The notes under the pieces were generated by a model. The model was given only the letters and a program-made list of their open reading frames with translations. It was not told where the DNA came from and did not search any database. From the NCBI GenBank assembly GCA_014695295.1, contig JACJNY010000025.1, positions 243,833 to 307,832 on the forward strand: a DNA stretch of 64,000 nucleotides, read 5' to 3'. The position numbers and the translations under genes are program-made. Numbering within the stretch: position 1 is the first letter of the stretch; each line of letters opens with the position of its first letter. Positions 54,858 through 63,907 of this stretch are shown here, in pieces. The stretch comes from Microcoleus sp. FACHB-61 (GTDB lineage Bacteria; Cyanobacteriota; Cyanobacteriia; Cyanobacteriales; Microcoleaceae).

Positions 54858-57104
54858 TTATTTTTTAGCTCGCATCACTAAATCAATTAACTTTTCTCTT
54901 CCCCAGAGTTGTACCCCATTCGCTTGAGCTAGTTTATGAGCATTGGATGTAAACATACTGTTTGTAATAACGATCGCATCTTGCGCCCCGTAATACTTAA
55001 CCGCACTAACCACTTCTTGCACGGCGGAATTTCCCACTTTTCCTTGATAGCGTTTTGCCTGGACAACGGTTTTTTTGCGGGCTTTAGAGAGAATCAAGTC
55101 CGCACCAAAATCCCCCGTTTTGGGTGTCATTTCGACCGCATAACCGAGATTGCGGAAACAGCAGGCTAAAAATTCCTCAAACTCTTCTCCCGTCATGCGA
55201 TCGACCTGATCGATTAAATACCCAATCTCTGCCACTTCTAACCGCGTAGAACCTGCTAAAATCTGCTTGAATTTTTTCAGCAGAATTGCACTCAACTTAG
55301 TAGAAGGAGAATGAGAAGATAAGGGGGGAGTTTGTGATTCAGTATCTATTAAATTTGCAATCTTTGGCACGTCTAATCGCCCAGCAACTTTTATGATTTT
55401 TTGGAAATTTTGCAGCATACTCGAACTCAACTTATTAGTAGAAGGAGAATCAGAAGATAAAGAGGGAATTTGTGATTCAGCTTGGACTTCAGTTTGTGCT
55501 TCAGTGGCTTCCGATACCCCATCCTCGATCGAAGTTTGCTGGGCTGGCTTTTGAGCTTGCTTTCTTTTGCTCAAAACAGCCCGTTGAATTGTCAGCAAAA
55601 TTTTCCCCTCTTGTTGATTAATTTCACCGTCAGCCTCGATGATCTCAGTGCATCGCTTTAAAAGTGGTTCGGCAAAGTCAAGTTCGAGTTGTGCGAGTAA
55701 AATATCCAACTTGGGAAGCAATTTAGACTTATTTGTCACAGCTTCAATCTCAGCTAAAGTCCTGGGATTTAAATTCGCCGCTCGTAATTCCGGTAATAAC
55801 TCATCCCATCGGGTGAATTTTTTGCTGGCATAGACGACATACACCAAAATCCAATCCATCACCGTTTCTTGTGCGATCGCTGTCTCTAAATATTGCTCAC
55901 TTTCCGCTTGCAATACCTCTTGTAAATCTTCGAGCTTGGTGTCGATTTCCGAGGAATCGAGATGCGCTTCATAAAACCGACAAGCACCGTATCCCAGCGC
56001 GTAAATCATTGTCGCACTGGCGCTAGCATTAATTACCGCACCCGCCAAGGGAATATTGCTGACAAGCGTAACTCCAGCTTCGATCGCTAAATTGCTACCC
56101 AAGGACAAACCAAAAATAGCGACAACTTCTGCTTTGCGATCGCTCGATCGCAAATCCATGCCATAGGCGGCAGCAATTTGATAAACCAACTCGGCAGATA
56201 ACGCCGTCATTGCCGCTAAATCCATGCCAGACAACGCCAAAGCCACGCCGGGAACTAAACTGCTCACCAAGCCACTTCCTGCCGCTAGCAAGGCTTTTTC
56301 CACCATCAAGTGATGTGCGATCTCTTCGGGTTTCTCGTGAGGATATTGGCGCTGTAACTCTCGAACTTGCGCCTCGGCATTTACGACATCAACAGCATCT
56401 ATAGCATTAACTAACCAGTCGATTTTGAACTTTTGGGTCAGTTTTTTCAGGATAGGACTCTGCGAAATAAAAACTAGGGATGAACCAAAAAAATTGGGAA
56501 CTTGCATTGCTGCACTTCCCGCACTCGCCGCTGCATTCCCCACCGCACTCGCGGTATTAACAAAAATCGCACTTCCAGCACTGACGGCTGCATTCCCCAC
56601 CGCACTCGCCGTATCAACAATCGCACTTCCAGCAGTGCCGGCTGCATTCCCCACCGCACTCGCCGTATCAACAATCGCACTTCCAGCAGTGCCGGCTGCA
56701 TTCCCCACCGCACTCGCCGTATCAACAATCGCACTTCCAGCACTCGCCGCCGCACTCCCCACCGCACTCGCGGTTGCAGAGACGGCTCCGAAAACGGAAC
56801 CGAACCAATTGGATTTATCCCCTGGTTCAGCCTGCACCTCCGATTTGGATTGATCCTTGGTTTCTGCTACCTCGGTTACTGAGAGAACTTCTTGTGAGTG
56901 GGTGCTGTCTTTTTTGCTTTCGTTGTCTAGCATGGCTTTACTGGGGGTTGAGATTTTCAATGCAGCTTTTTCAGCAATTCCTTGGATTGACACTCTCCCC
57001 TCGCGTACAGATTGGGATTCGTTTCCTGGTAATAGTGTAGCGCGATCGTCCCGCTGGCTAGTTTCGTCTTTTGGAGTGCCAGCAGGACGCTCCCAATCCC
57101 TCAT
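54858..57104 (-). CDS. Alanine-repeat/EcsC-like/Mrr nuclease fusion protein
   Basis: 748 residues. The N-terminus is charged. Residues about 105-200 are 18-residue repeats (GSAIVDTASAVGNAAGTA), an Ala/Gly-rich amphipathic region. Residues about 225-400 are hydrophobic-helical and EcsC-like (LLAAGSGLVSSLVPGVALAL, then AIEAGVTLVSNIPLAGAVIN). A TerB-like acidic helical segment follows (about 455-505, IEADGEINQQEGKILLTIQR). The C-terminal Mrr-type nuclease has GADLIL with Asp669 and VVQAKRY with Gln682 and Lys684. Mrr enzymes cut modified or foreign DNA. The first part suggests membrane association. The gene is alone and divergent from no other defence gene. Function as a defence nuclease is inferred. 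Confidence 0.82.
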   Translation of the reverse strand: MRDWERPAGTPKDETSQRDDRATLLPGNESQSVREGRVSIQGIAEKAALKISTPSKAMLDNESKKDSTHSQEVLSVTEVAETKDQSKSEVQAEPGDKSNWFGSVFGAVSATASAVGSAAASAGSAIVDTASAVGNAAGTAGSAIVDTASAVGNAAGTAGSAIVDTASAVGNAAVSAGSAIFVNTASAVGNAAASAGSAAMQVPNFFGSSLVFISQSPILKKLTQKFKIDWLVNAIDAVDVVNAEAQVRELQRQYPHEKPEEIAHHLMVEKALLAAGSGLVSSLVPGVALALSGMDLAAMTALSAELVYQIAAAYGMDLRSSDRKAEVVAIFGLSLGSNLAIEAGVTLVSNIPLAGAVINASASATMIYALGYGACRFYEAHLDSSEIDTKLEDLQEVLQAESEQYLETAIAQETVMDWILVYVVYASKKFTRWDELLPELRAANLNPRTLAEIEAVTNKSKLLPKLDILLAQLELDFAEPLLKRCTEIIEADGEINQQEGKILLTIQRAVLSKRKQAQKPAQQTSIEDGVSEATEAQTEVQAESQIPSLSSDSPSTNKLSSSMLQNFQKIIKVAGRLDVPKIANLIDTESQTPPLSSHSPSTKLSAILLKKFKQILAGSTRLEVAEIGYLIDQVDRMTGEEFEEFLACCFRNLGYAVEMTPKTGDFGADLILSKARKKTVVQAKRYQGKVGNSAVQEVVSAVKYYGAQDAIVITNSMFTSNAHKLAQANGVQLWGREKLIDLVMRAKK
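56587..56748 (-). repeat. 54-bp tandem coding repeats
   Basis: Units at 56587-56640 and 56641-56694 are identical over 54 bp, and a third at 56695-56748 differs only near its end. Degenerate units continue on both sides (about 56515-56586 and 56749-56775). All code for the Ala-rich segment of the Mrr fusion protein. ORFs on the plus strand through this region are shadows. Confidence 0.9.
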
Positions 57105-57114
57105 CTTTCAACCA

Positions 57115-57882
57115 TTAAACCATGACCGAAGACATCAATTCATCGGTCATTTCAAAATTCGCCGTCACACTTTGCACATCATCCAAATCTTCCAGTGCAT
57201 CCATTAACTTAAGGAGCGATCGAGCTTTTTCAGGAGTGTCTATTTCCACTGTATTGCTCGGAATCCAGCGATTTTCCGACTGCAAAACTGCAAATTTTTT
57301 TTGTTTCAAAACATCAGCCAGCTTTTCCAAATGAGCCACGCTTGTAAATACCTCTGCACCTTCAGTATCCTCATCAATTAATATCAAATCATAAGATTCG
57401 GCACCCGCCTCTAGCGACGCTTCAAACAATTGTTCCTCATCAATCGGGCCGCGTACCGTACAAACTCCTTTGTGGTCAAACATCCAGCCGACACAACCTG
57501 TTTCGCCCAGGTTGCCGCCATTTTTAGTAAAAGCTTCTCGCAAGTCAGCCGCCGTGCGGTTGCGGTTGTCTGTCAGCGCTTCAATCAGAATAGCAACCCC
57601 GCCAACGCCGTAACCTTCGTAGCGAATAGCTTCTAATTCCGAACTCCCCCCCGCCAAGCCGGCACCTTTGGCGATCGCCCTTTCTATGTTTTCATTAGGA
57701 ATATCTGCCGCCTTGGCTTTTTCAATAGCCGTCCGCAGTTGAAAATTCCCAGCGGGATCGGGAACTCCGCTGCGGGCCGCGACAATAATTTCGCGAGATA
57801 TTCTAGCAAAAACCTTGCCTTTAACGGCATCAACTCTAGCTTTTTGGCGTTTAATATTCGCCCACTTACTGTGTCCAGCCAT
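57115..57882 (-). CDS. yebC: YebC/PmpR family regulator
   Basis: 255 residues. The family signature begins MAGHSKWANIKRQKARVDAV and continues with NIERAIAKG, YEGYGVGGVAILIEALTDNR and GCVGWMFDHKG. The protein is known as a DNA-binding regulator in some bacteria and, more recently, as a factor that helps ribosomes at proline-rich stretches. It lies 10 bp upstream of the Mrr fusion gene on the same strand, so the two may share a transcript. Confidence 0.95.
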   Translation of the reverse strand: MAGHSKWANIKRQKARVDAVKGKVFARISREIIVAARSGVPDPAGNFQLRTAIEKAKAADIPNENIERAIAKGAGLAGGSSELEAIRYEGYGVGGVAILIEALTDNRNRTAADLREAFTKNGGNLGETGCVGWMFDHKGVCTVRGPIDEEQLFEASLEAGAESYDLILIDEDTEGAEVFTSVAHLEKLADVLKQKKFAVLQSENRWIPSNTVEIDTPEKARSLLKLMDALEDLDDVQSVTANFEMTDELMSSVMV

Positions 57883-57960
57883 ACCGATTTGATATTTTCG
57901 ATTTAAAATTTGCGATCGAGATTAAACAATAACACCCAGATTCTCACAGATCGGATTAAC

Positions 57961-57990
57961 GTAGGGTGCGCCCGGTCGCGCACCTTACAC
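57961..57990. repeat. Dispersed hairpin GTAGGGTGCGC/GCGCACCTTAC
   Basis: GTAGGGTGCGCCCGGTCGCG followed by CACCTTAC gives a hairpin of the family seen near 1803 and 3077. It is in the spacer between yebC and the histidine phosphatase gene. Confidence 0.75.
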
Positions 57991-58029
57991 ACATAGCATA
58001 GAATGCGATTTTTCGCACGAATCTCAACT

Positions 58030-58668
58030 TTAATTAAACCGGATAACGGCTTCAGAGTCACTCAGGTGAGAAGTATCGCCATTAAGTGCGATCGACCATT
58101 CTCCCTCACCCCGCACCACTTTCACCAAACAGCACAAAGAAGCGTTAATTTCCGTTTCAGCACCGCCCGCCAGCCCGATCGCAGTTCCTAAAACCGACGC
58201 ACCGTGACCTACTAATAACATATCCTCGGGAAACTCAGCCGCGAGGCGTTTAGCAGTTTCCCCTGCCCTTTTGAGACAAGCTTCCCCAGTTTCGGGATAA
58301 TTAGCAATACCGCCTTTGTAGGAAGCATCAATCCTGGGAAAACGCCTGCACAAATCTTCGACGGACTCTGTTTCTGGCATTTCTGGCATCCATTCCGGAT
58401 TCAGCCATTCGCACAGTCCCCACTCTAGTTTAATTGATAAATCGAGAGCTTCGGCCGCGTGATTTGCTGTTTGGACAGTTCGCAGAAAAGGGGAAGCAAA
58501 AATATGAGAAATCCCTTCTCCTTTGAGGCGATTGGCGAGTTGTTTGGCTTGAACGTGACCGTCTTCGGAAAGGTGGGGGTCATAGGGGCGTTCTGCGGTG
58601 AGAAACCAGTCGGGGTTAACGAAGTCTATGCGGTTTCCGTGTCGTGCGATCCAGACTGTTTGTGGCAT
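58030..58668 (-). CDS. Histidine phosphatase family protein
   Basis: 212 residues. The catalytic motif ARHGNRIDF (His10) is followed by HLSEDGHVQAKQLANRL, FASPFLRTVQTA (the phosphate-binding Arg) and LLVGHGASVLG with the second His (about residue 150). Cysteines and variable loops give no clue to the substrate. Members dephosphorylate sugars, nucleotides or proteins by a phosphohistidine intermediate. A repeated CGCAGAT unit lies in the spacer upstream (about 58762-58787). Confidence 0.9.
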   Translation of the reverse strand: MPQTVWIARHGNRIDFVNPDWFLTAERPYDPHLSEDGHVQAKQLANRLKGEGISHIFASPFLRTVQTANHAAEALDLSIKLEWGLCEWLNPEWMPEMPETESVEDLCRRFPRIDASYKGGIANYPETGEACLKRAGETAKRLAAEFPEDMLLVGHGASVLGTAIGLAGGAETEINASLCCLVKVVRGEGEWSIALNGDTSHLSDSEAVIRFN

Positions 58669-58836
58669 GAGTTGGTTTGAGTTTTGCTTCTAGGTGTAAT
58701 ATTATATCAAAGTTTGTTGATTTGATTTGTTGCGAAGCTATTGATGAGATTTTTTTTGACCGCAGATGCACGCAGATAGACGCAGATGGATAGTGGATTT
58801 GGTAAGGGGTGATGGGGTGCGATCGTATATGTTAAT

Positions 58837-59817
58837 TTAAAGTTTTTCTCGCCATGTGTTCAAAGCTTGATCGACTAGCCCATCTAAATTTTGAGCGACA
58901 AAATCTTCTGCTGTGATTATTCTTACACTACGCCCCTTTTTATATTCGTATTCCCTTAGTTTAAAATAACTTTTATGTTTCGTCTCTTTGTATAACCCTT
59001 CTGGTACATGGCTAAACTGCCAGTAGACATCCCAATTCGTATGAACTTGCATCCTGGCAATAGCTTGTTTAGTACGATTAGGAATAGGCAACCAGAGAAA
59101 CAAAATATTTTTTTTCGACTTTCTCTGAAAATACAACTCTGCACATGGCTTAGTTTTTGGGATTCCATATTTGATGCTTTTAGGCTCGATTATTTCCTGC
59201 ATTCGATTGTCGAAGCTGAGAATTTGCTCGCGAATTTTCAGAAAATTATCTTCATCTTCCGCAGTCCATGAACCCAGCCAATCTAAAATTAATCTTGGCG
59301 GAGGGGGTATACTTTCATCAGTTCTCCTATAATCTATCTCGCGATAGGGTATGTCTATTTGCGCGGTTTCCTGTGTATCTATGTCTTTCAAATGCAAATA
59401 AAATTTCTCTTGATTTTGGATAACTGCCAATTGAAAAAACTTAAACAATAGCTGATGATACTTCCTGTCAGTAAAATTATCTCTGTGAAATTTTGGCGTA
59501 ATTGCTATTAAGCGAACTGGTCGATCGTAATCCACGCGATCGGCAAAAGGTTTGTGTTCTAACAAAGCATCGTAATAACGGGTTAACTGCTGAACGACAT
59601 ATCTATCTTCGCCGTTTTTCAACTCCAGCACAACTAACCGTTTATTCTCGTCCACCGCTATAATATCGCATCTTTGCTCGTTGACAGTGAATTGCCGCTT
59701 GATGACCGTCAAACCGAGCAAACTTTGCAAATGAACTTCGACAAAATCCTCTAAGGCTTCTTCATTTGCAAATTCCCACCCCGGCCCTGTTTTCCTCAAT
59801 GCGGCGCTGCTTAGCAT
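58837..59817 (-). CDS. NucS/DUF91-like nuclease domain protein
   Basis: 326 residues. The N-terminal half (about 15-110) has a PD-(D/E)XK core: QRCDIIAVDENKRLVVLELK with Asp51, Glu65 and Lys67, then VVQQLTRYYDAL, as in NucS/DUF91 proteins. The C-terminal half (about 200-326) has no recognised catalytic motif (CAELYFQRKSKKNILFLWLP). NucS enzymes cut mismatched or branched DNA. The role here is not known. It is a lone gene. Confidence 0.82.
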   Translation of the reverse strand: MLSSAALRKTGPGWEFANEEALEDFVEVHLQSLLGLTVIKRQFTVNEQRCDIIAVDENKRLVVLELKNGEDRYVVQQLTRYYDALLEHKPFADRVDYDRPVRLIAITPKFHRDNFTDRKYHQLLFKFFQLAVIQNQEKFYLHLKDIDTQETAQIDIPYREIDYRRTDESIPPPPRLILDWLGSWTAEDEDNFLKIREQILSFDNRMQEIIEPKSIKYGIPKTKPCAELYFQRKSKKNILFLWLPIPNRTKQAIARMQVHTNWDVYWQFSHVPEGLYKETKHKSYFKLREYEYKKGRSVRIITAEDFVAQNLDGLVDQALNTWREKL

Positions 59818-59940
59818 TTTGACAATTCTTAAAGTCTTTAACCAATTTTACCACTAATGTCTGTAGTGCGCCGGGGGTTTAAATAAACCTCGATCGCCCT
59901 GACAACTTCCCAGCCATCCCGCCACAAAATCGGCTTTAAG

Positions 59941-59977
59941 TGGGAGCGCTATAATAGTAACTATTATAGCGCTCCCA
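59941..59977. promoter_or_regulatory. Perfect 37-nt palindrome with two opposed -10 boxes
   Basis: TGGGAGCGCTATAATAGT (59941-59958) and ACTATTATAGCGCTCCCA (59960-59977) are perfect inverted copies around one A. Each arm contains TATAAT on one strand (59950-59955 plus; 59963-59968 minus). It lies 23 bp before the start of the DUF4864 gene and 124 bp from the divergent nuclease gene. It could be an operator, a two-way promoter core or a cruciform. Confidence 0.75.
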
Positions 59978-60000
59978 TCTCTTGACAAATCATTAAAAAT

Positions 60001-60357
60001 ATGCTCATCAGTGAAAGCGATCGCGCTACCATTCGATCAGTCGTAGAACAGCAACTGCAAGCATTTCAAAAAGACGATGCAGCGCTCGCTTTTTCCTTCG
60101 CCAGTCCCGGAATTCAGCAGCAGTTTCGCACAGCAGAAAACTTTATGCACATGGTAAAAATTGCCTATGAAGCTGTCTACCGTCCGCGATCGGTATTATT
60201 TGAAAACCTCGGCACTGTAGAAGGAATTCCCGCTCAGCCGGTGCTGTTGCTAGACTCGGAAGGCATCCCCATCAGAGCCATTTATCTCATGGAAAAACAG
60301 TTTGATAAGAGTTGGCGAATTAATGGCTGTTATTTAGTTTCCCTTCCCGAAGAATAA
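60001..60357 (+). CDS. DUF4864 family protein
   Basis: 118 residues. Pattern RATIRSVVEQQLQAFQKDDA, LAFSFASPGIQQQF, FMHMVKIAYEAVYRP and DKSWRINGCYLV fits DUF4864, a family with an NTF2-like fold. No signal peptide is visible. The palindrome at 59941 is directly upstream and no good ribosome site is seen. The role is unknown. It is convergent with the methyltransferase gene 7 bp away. Confidence 0.85.
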   Translation: MLISESDRATIRSVVEQQLQAFQKDDAALAFSFASPGIQQQFRTAENFMHMVKIAYEAVYRPRSVLFENLGTVEGIPAQPVLLLDSEGIPIRAIYLMEKQFDKSWRINGCYLVSLPEE

Positions 60358-60364
60358 GTTATGC

Positions 60365-61066
60365 TTACTTTTCGGCTGAGCTTTTTTTGCTAACTCGCAG
60401 CATCTTATTTCCGCCTTTTTGAAATTCGTAGGGAGCCTCTTGAATTTCTACACTAAAACTTCTCTTTTTAAATTCGGTGAGGATCGGGTTTAAGTGCTCG
60501 GATTCCTCCCCGCTAAAACTCTGCAATAGAGGGAATACCCGGACTTCCTTCGCAACCCGACACATTTCTGTAATTGCTTCTAGATGAAATTCTTCGGAAA
60601 GCAGGTGAGAATAAGCAAATAAGAAATGGCTGCACAAAGCTAAATCGAATTGACCGTTCTCGAAAGGCAAAACTGGGAGCTCAGCATTCATGTAGCGGCC
60701 TTGCTGCAAGCCTGATGGAAAATCTTCTAAAAATTCCTGCATCGCTTTCATTCGCACTTCGCCTAGCTGGTACGGCGATTCAAAATTGTTCCACAGGTAG
60801 CCGTCTACATTTGCCTTGACAGCATCAATGACAGTTTGATATGTTTCTTGGATGCGATCGCCAATTTCCACCGCAGTAAACTGATAAACTGGATCGCAAG
60901 AAATTACCTTTTTACCTTGGCGAGTCATTTCGGCATTGAAACTTGCCGGGCCGCCGGCACAATCAAGAATTGCTAGCTTGAGGTCACTTGATGTCAAGCT
61001 AAACATTCCTATGTATTCATCCAAGCAGCGTCCCCAGGGAAATACTTGATCGAGTTTTAGTGACAC
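60365..61066 (-). CDS. SAM-dependent methyltransferase-like protein
   Basis: 233 residues. The SAM-binding motif is unusual, LAILDCAGGPASFNAEM (about 30-46), followed by VISCDPVYQF, and later FENGQFDLALCSHFLFAY, as in class I methyltransferases. Residues 60-120 form a helical insert. The substrate is unknown. The start is chosen as MSLKLDQVFPWGRC. Confidence 0.78.
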   Translation of the reverse strand: MSLKLDQVFPWGRCLDEYIGMFSLTSSDLKLAILDCAGGPASFNAEMTRQGKKVISCDPVYQFTAVEIGDRIQETYQTVIDAVKANVDGYLWNNFESPYQLGEVRMKAMQEFLEDFPSGLQQGRYMNAELPVLPFENGQFDLALCSHFLFAYSHLLSEEFHLEAITEMCRVAKEVRVFPLLQSFSGEESEHLNPILTEFKKRSFSVEIQEAPYEFQKGGNKMLRVSKKSSAEK

Positions 61067-61397
61067 TTGTCTTTGTCCTGCTGAGAGAATTATTTAACAT
61101 TTTACATCAAATCAGGGCGGTTTTTTCTATCCATTTCTTTGGCGGGTTGATTTGTATCCCCAGTTATGTATAAATAATTTTGGTCAAACGAAATCCTAAT
61201 CCAGAGAACAGTTGGCGGGCTTTACACTTTCTTTACAAACAAGGCGATCGATTGCCTTGTGCGATCGCACAATTTTTATGATTCCACCTGTGGATTTTGC
61301 AGCGAAGCGAGGCTACACTGGACAGCAGGGAAAATAAACTAAAATCAGCTAGCTAAATTGCTCTTGTTCATTGGCAGGTTGCAACCAGGGAAGGAAG
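61067..61397. other. Intergenic region upstream of the Wza-type exporter
   Basis: AT-rich spacer with two HIP1-like GCGATCG sites (about 61243-61268). No gene and no clear terminator or riboswitch were recognised. Confidence 0.5.
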
Positions 61398-63281
61398 ATG
61401 AAACATACCGTTCAAACCGCTACAAGTCTGAGTTTGTCAGCACTCCTGGTGCTATTGAGTTCGCTGCCCAGTATAGCTCAGTTGCCTGCCGTCAGAACTC
61501 CTGCAGGCACTCCTAACCCAAACAGGCCGAGAGTACCGCCGCCGCCTCTTCCGGGTTCGAGTTTGCCGGCGAGCGGCAATTCTGGTTCGCTGACACAAGA
61601 AGCAGCTTATACTTTAGGGCCGGGCGATCGCATTGCTTTAGAGATCTTCGGCGTCCCTGAATTCAGCAGAGAATATCAAGTGTTAGTTGACGGGACGCTC
61701 AATTTGCCAATCATTCGCAGCGTCTCAATTCAAGGGTTGACGCTGGAACAAGCCGCTAACGTAATTACCAGGCGATACGAACCCTTCATCAATGTTCCCG
61801 TTGTTACCGTGACTCTCATGGTCGCTCGCCCCCTAAATATAGGTCTTGCAGGTGAAGTTACTCGCCCGGGTTCCTACAAGATTAATCCCACTAGAGAAGG
61901 AGGAGGAGTAAAATTCCCGACTTTGATGGAAATGCTGCAACTTGCACAAGGGGTGACATCAGCAGGAGATATGCGAAATGTCCAAATTCGCCGTCCCCGC
62001 AGAGGCGGGCAGGAGCAAGTTACTACTGTTGATTTGCAGGATTTTTTAGAGACGGGAAATTTGCGTCAAGATGTCACCATTCGAGATGGAGATACAATTT
62101 TTGTACCGACAGCAAGGGCCCTGAATACTCAAGAAGTTCGTCAAAGAGCCAGTGCTAATTTTTCCGCTGATATTACTAAACCAATTGGCGTGGTAATTGT
62201 CGGGGAAGTAAACCGGCCAGGGCCTTATACTGTATTTGCTTCGGATGTGCGATCGAGCAACCAACAAACAGAGTTGAGTTTTGTATCTATCGACCAACAG
62301 CAAGGAGCAGTTGTGGGCTTACCAACGATAACTAGAGCACTGAAAATTGCTGGCGGTATTACCACCGAAGCTGACATTCGCCGCGTGCAAATCCGCCGCC
62401 GAGTCAGAGGTGGCAACGAACAAACTATCATGGTAAATCTGTGGGATTTGCTGCAAAAAGGCGACACAACTCAAGATATTTTGCTGCAAGAAGGAGATAG
62501 CGTCATTATCCCGAGTGCAGCTACTGTAGATGTAGCTGAAGTTTCTCAAGTCGCAAATAGCAGTTTTTCTCCGAACGCGATTAGCATCAATATTGTAGGA
62601 GAAGTAATTAGGCCTGGGGCTTTGCAGGTGCGGCCTAGTACATCCCTGCACCAAGCTTTGCTGACTGCAGGCAGTTTCAATCAATTGCGGGCTAAAAAAG
62701 ACAGAGTGGAACTATTGCGTTTGAACCCCAACGGTACTGTTTCTCGCCGCACGATCGAGGTGGATTTTGCTCAAGGGTTGAATCCTGACAATAACCCAAC
62801 TCTCCGCAACAGTGATGTGATTCTGGTAGCGCGATCGGGCTATACTAGGGTAGCAGACAATATCAACACATTCTTGCAGCCGATCGCCGGAGTGGCAACT
62901 GGGATCAGCGCTGTTAGCGGCGTTTTTACTGGGTTTCAAGCAACTATCAATGCTTTTCAAAACTTATTTTTGGGAGGAGATTTCGAGCGGCGAAATCAAC
63001 TCAGACAGCTTCGCGAACAACGTCAAGACAGACAAGAGCAACGTCAAGACAGACTGCTAGACAGAGAGCTACAACGTGAAGACAGACAGCGGCAAGCTGA
63101 AGACAGACAGCGGCAAGCTGAAGACAGACTGCTGCAACTTGAAGACAGACGCTTGCAACTTGAAGACAGACAGCGGCAAATAGATCTTGAGAATCGGCAA
63201 CTCGAGATCCAGCAGCAGCAACTTCTGCTCCAGAATCAGCAGCAGCAAATGCAGCCACAGCAAATTCAGCCTACTCCGTGA
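61398..63281 (+). CDS. Polysaccharide export outer-membrane protein (Wza-like)
   Basis: 627 residues from the ATG at 61398 after AGGGAAGGAAG; a TTG at 61371 is unlikely. Signal peptide (about 1-28, LLVLLSSLPSIAQ). A poly-export domain starts YTLGPGDRIALEIFGVPEFS (about 70-90), followed by three SLBB repeats (AGEVTRPGSY, VGEVNRPGPY, VGEVIRPGAL). The C-terminus (about 530-627) is a low-complexity coiled coil of RQRQAED and LQLEDR units ending in a Gln-rich tail, not found in standard Wza. The protein forms the outer-membrane exit for capsule or exopolysaccharide. No wzc or glycosyltransferase is adjacent. Confidence 0.92.
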   Translation: MKHTVQTATSLSLSALLVLLSSLPSIAQLPAVRTPAGTPNPNRPRVPPPPLPGSSLPASGNSGSLTQEAAYTLGPGDRIALEIFGVPEFSREYQVLVDGTLNLPIIRSVSIQGLTLEQAANVITRRYEPFINVPVVTVTLMVARPLNIGLAGEVTRPGSYKINPTREGGGVKFPTLMEMLQLAQGVTSAGDMRNVQIRRPRRGGQEQVTTVDLQDFLETGNLRQDVTIRDGDTIFVPTARALNTQEVRQRASANFSADITKPIGVVIVGEVNRPGPYTVFASDVRSSNQQTELSFVSIDQQQGAVVGLPTITRALKIAGGITTEADIRRVQIRRRVRGGNEQTIMVNLWDLLQKGDTTQDILLQEGDSVIIPSAATVDVAEVSQVANSSFSPNAISINIVGEVIRPGALQVRPSTSLHQALLTAGSFNQLRAKKDRVELLRLNPNGTVSRRTIEVDFAQGLNPDNNPTLRNSDVILVARSGYTRVADNINTFLQPIAGVATGISAVSGVFTGFQATINAFQNLFLGGDFERRNQLRQLREQRQDRQEQRQDRLLDRELQREDRQRQAEDRQRQAEDRLLQLEDRRLQLEDRQRQIDLENRQLEIQQQQLLLQNQQQQMQPQQIQPTP

Positions 63282-63289
63282 TAAAACTC

Positions 63290-63385
63290 GGGCGTTGAAA
63301 GTTAGCCACCCTCTTTATGACTCGGCGGTTGAAACCGCTGCATAGAGTCAAACTAAGTCCACGCGGACTAAGAAATAAAGGGGGT
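63290..63385. repeat. Hairpin cluster after the Wza-like gene
   Basis: GACTCGGCGGTTGAAACCGC, then TGCATAGAGTC (63318-63348) is a stable hairpin, and AGTCCACGCGGACT (63357-63370) a second. The pair belongs with the hairpin duplex at 13205-13259 and 23597-23660. It may end transcription. Confidence 0.7.
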
Positions 63386-63472
63386 ATTAAACCCGGATTT
63401 GCTATTACATCGCACATCCAAAATATACAGCAAACATCCTAAAAGTTATTAAGCTGTAAGCAACTAAACTAT

Positions 63473-63907
63473 ATGTCAATTGAAGTAGTTCCAATCACTT
63501 CTGAGCAATTAAATCAGATACTTCAAAAGGAAGAAAGTCATTTTCTCGACTTCAAGGCGATAGAGGTAAAACCAGGAAAATTATGTAAATTTATTTCGGG
63601 ATTTGCTAATGCTGATGGTGGAGAGCTTTACATCGGAATTGATGAGAATATTTTAGGCAATACAAAAACAAGATATTGGAGAGGTTTTGCCGATCAAGAA
63701 TCCGCAAATGGGCATTTACAAATTTTTGAGCAACTTTTCCCACTTGGTGATGGTTATTCATATACATTTCTTAGCTCTGAATGCCATCCGGGTCTAGTTT
63801 TGCAAGTGACTATTCTTAAATCACGAGGAGTAGTGGAAACTTCGGACGGTACTCCATATTTAAGACGTTCCGCACAAACTTTGCCTAGGGAGCATCCCGC
63901 TTTTTAA
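63473..63907 (+). CDS. Short AlbA_2 (Schlafen-type) domain protein
   Basis: 144 residues. ESHFLDFKAIEVKPGKLCKF, ISGFANADGGELYIGIDEN and YLRRSAQTLPREHPAF fit the AlbA_2 domain, a nucleic-acid-binding fold found in Schlafen-like proteins and in bacterial defence proteins. Family members usually continue with further domains; this one stops just after the domain, so it may be truncated or a stand-alone form. No signal peptide. Nothing is recognised from 63908 to the window end. Confidence 0.75.
   Translation: MSIEVVPITSEQLNQILQKEESHFLDFKAIEVKPGKLCKFISGFANADGGELYIGIDENILGNTKTRYWRGFADQESANGHLQIFEQLFPLGDGYSYTFLSSECHPGLVLQVTILKSRGVVETSDGTPYLRRSAQTLPREHPAF

Noticed and set aside
56425..56882. ORFs across the Ala-rich repeats on both strands
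   Set aside because: Shadow frames of the 54-bp coding repeats in the Mrr fusion gene.
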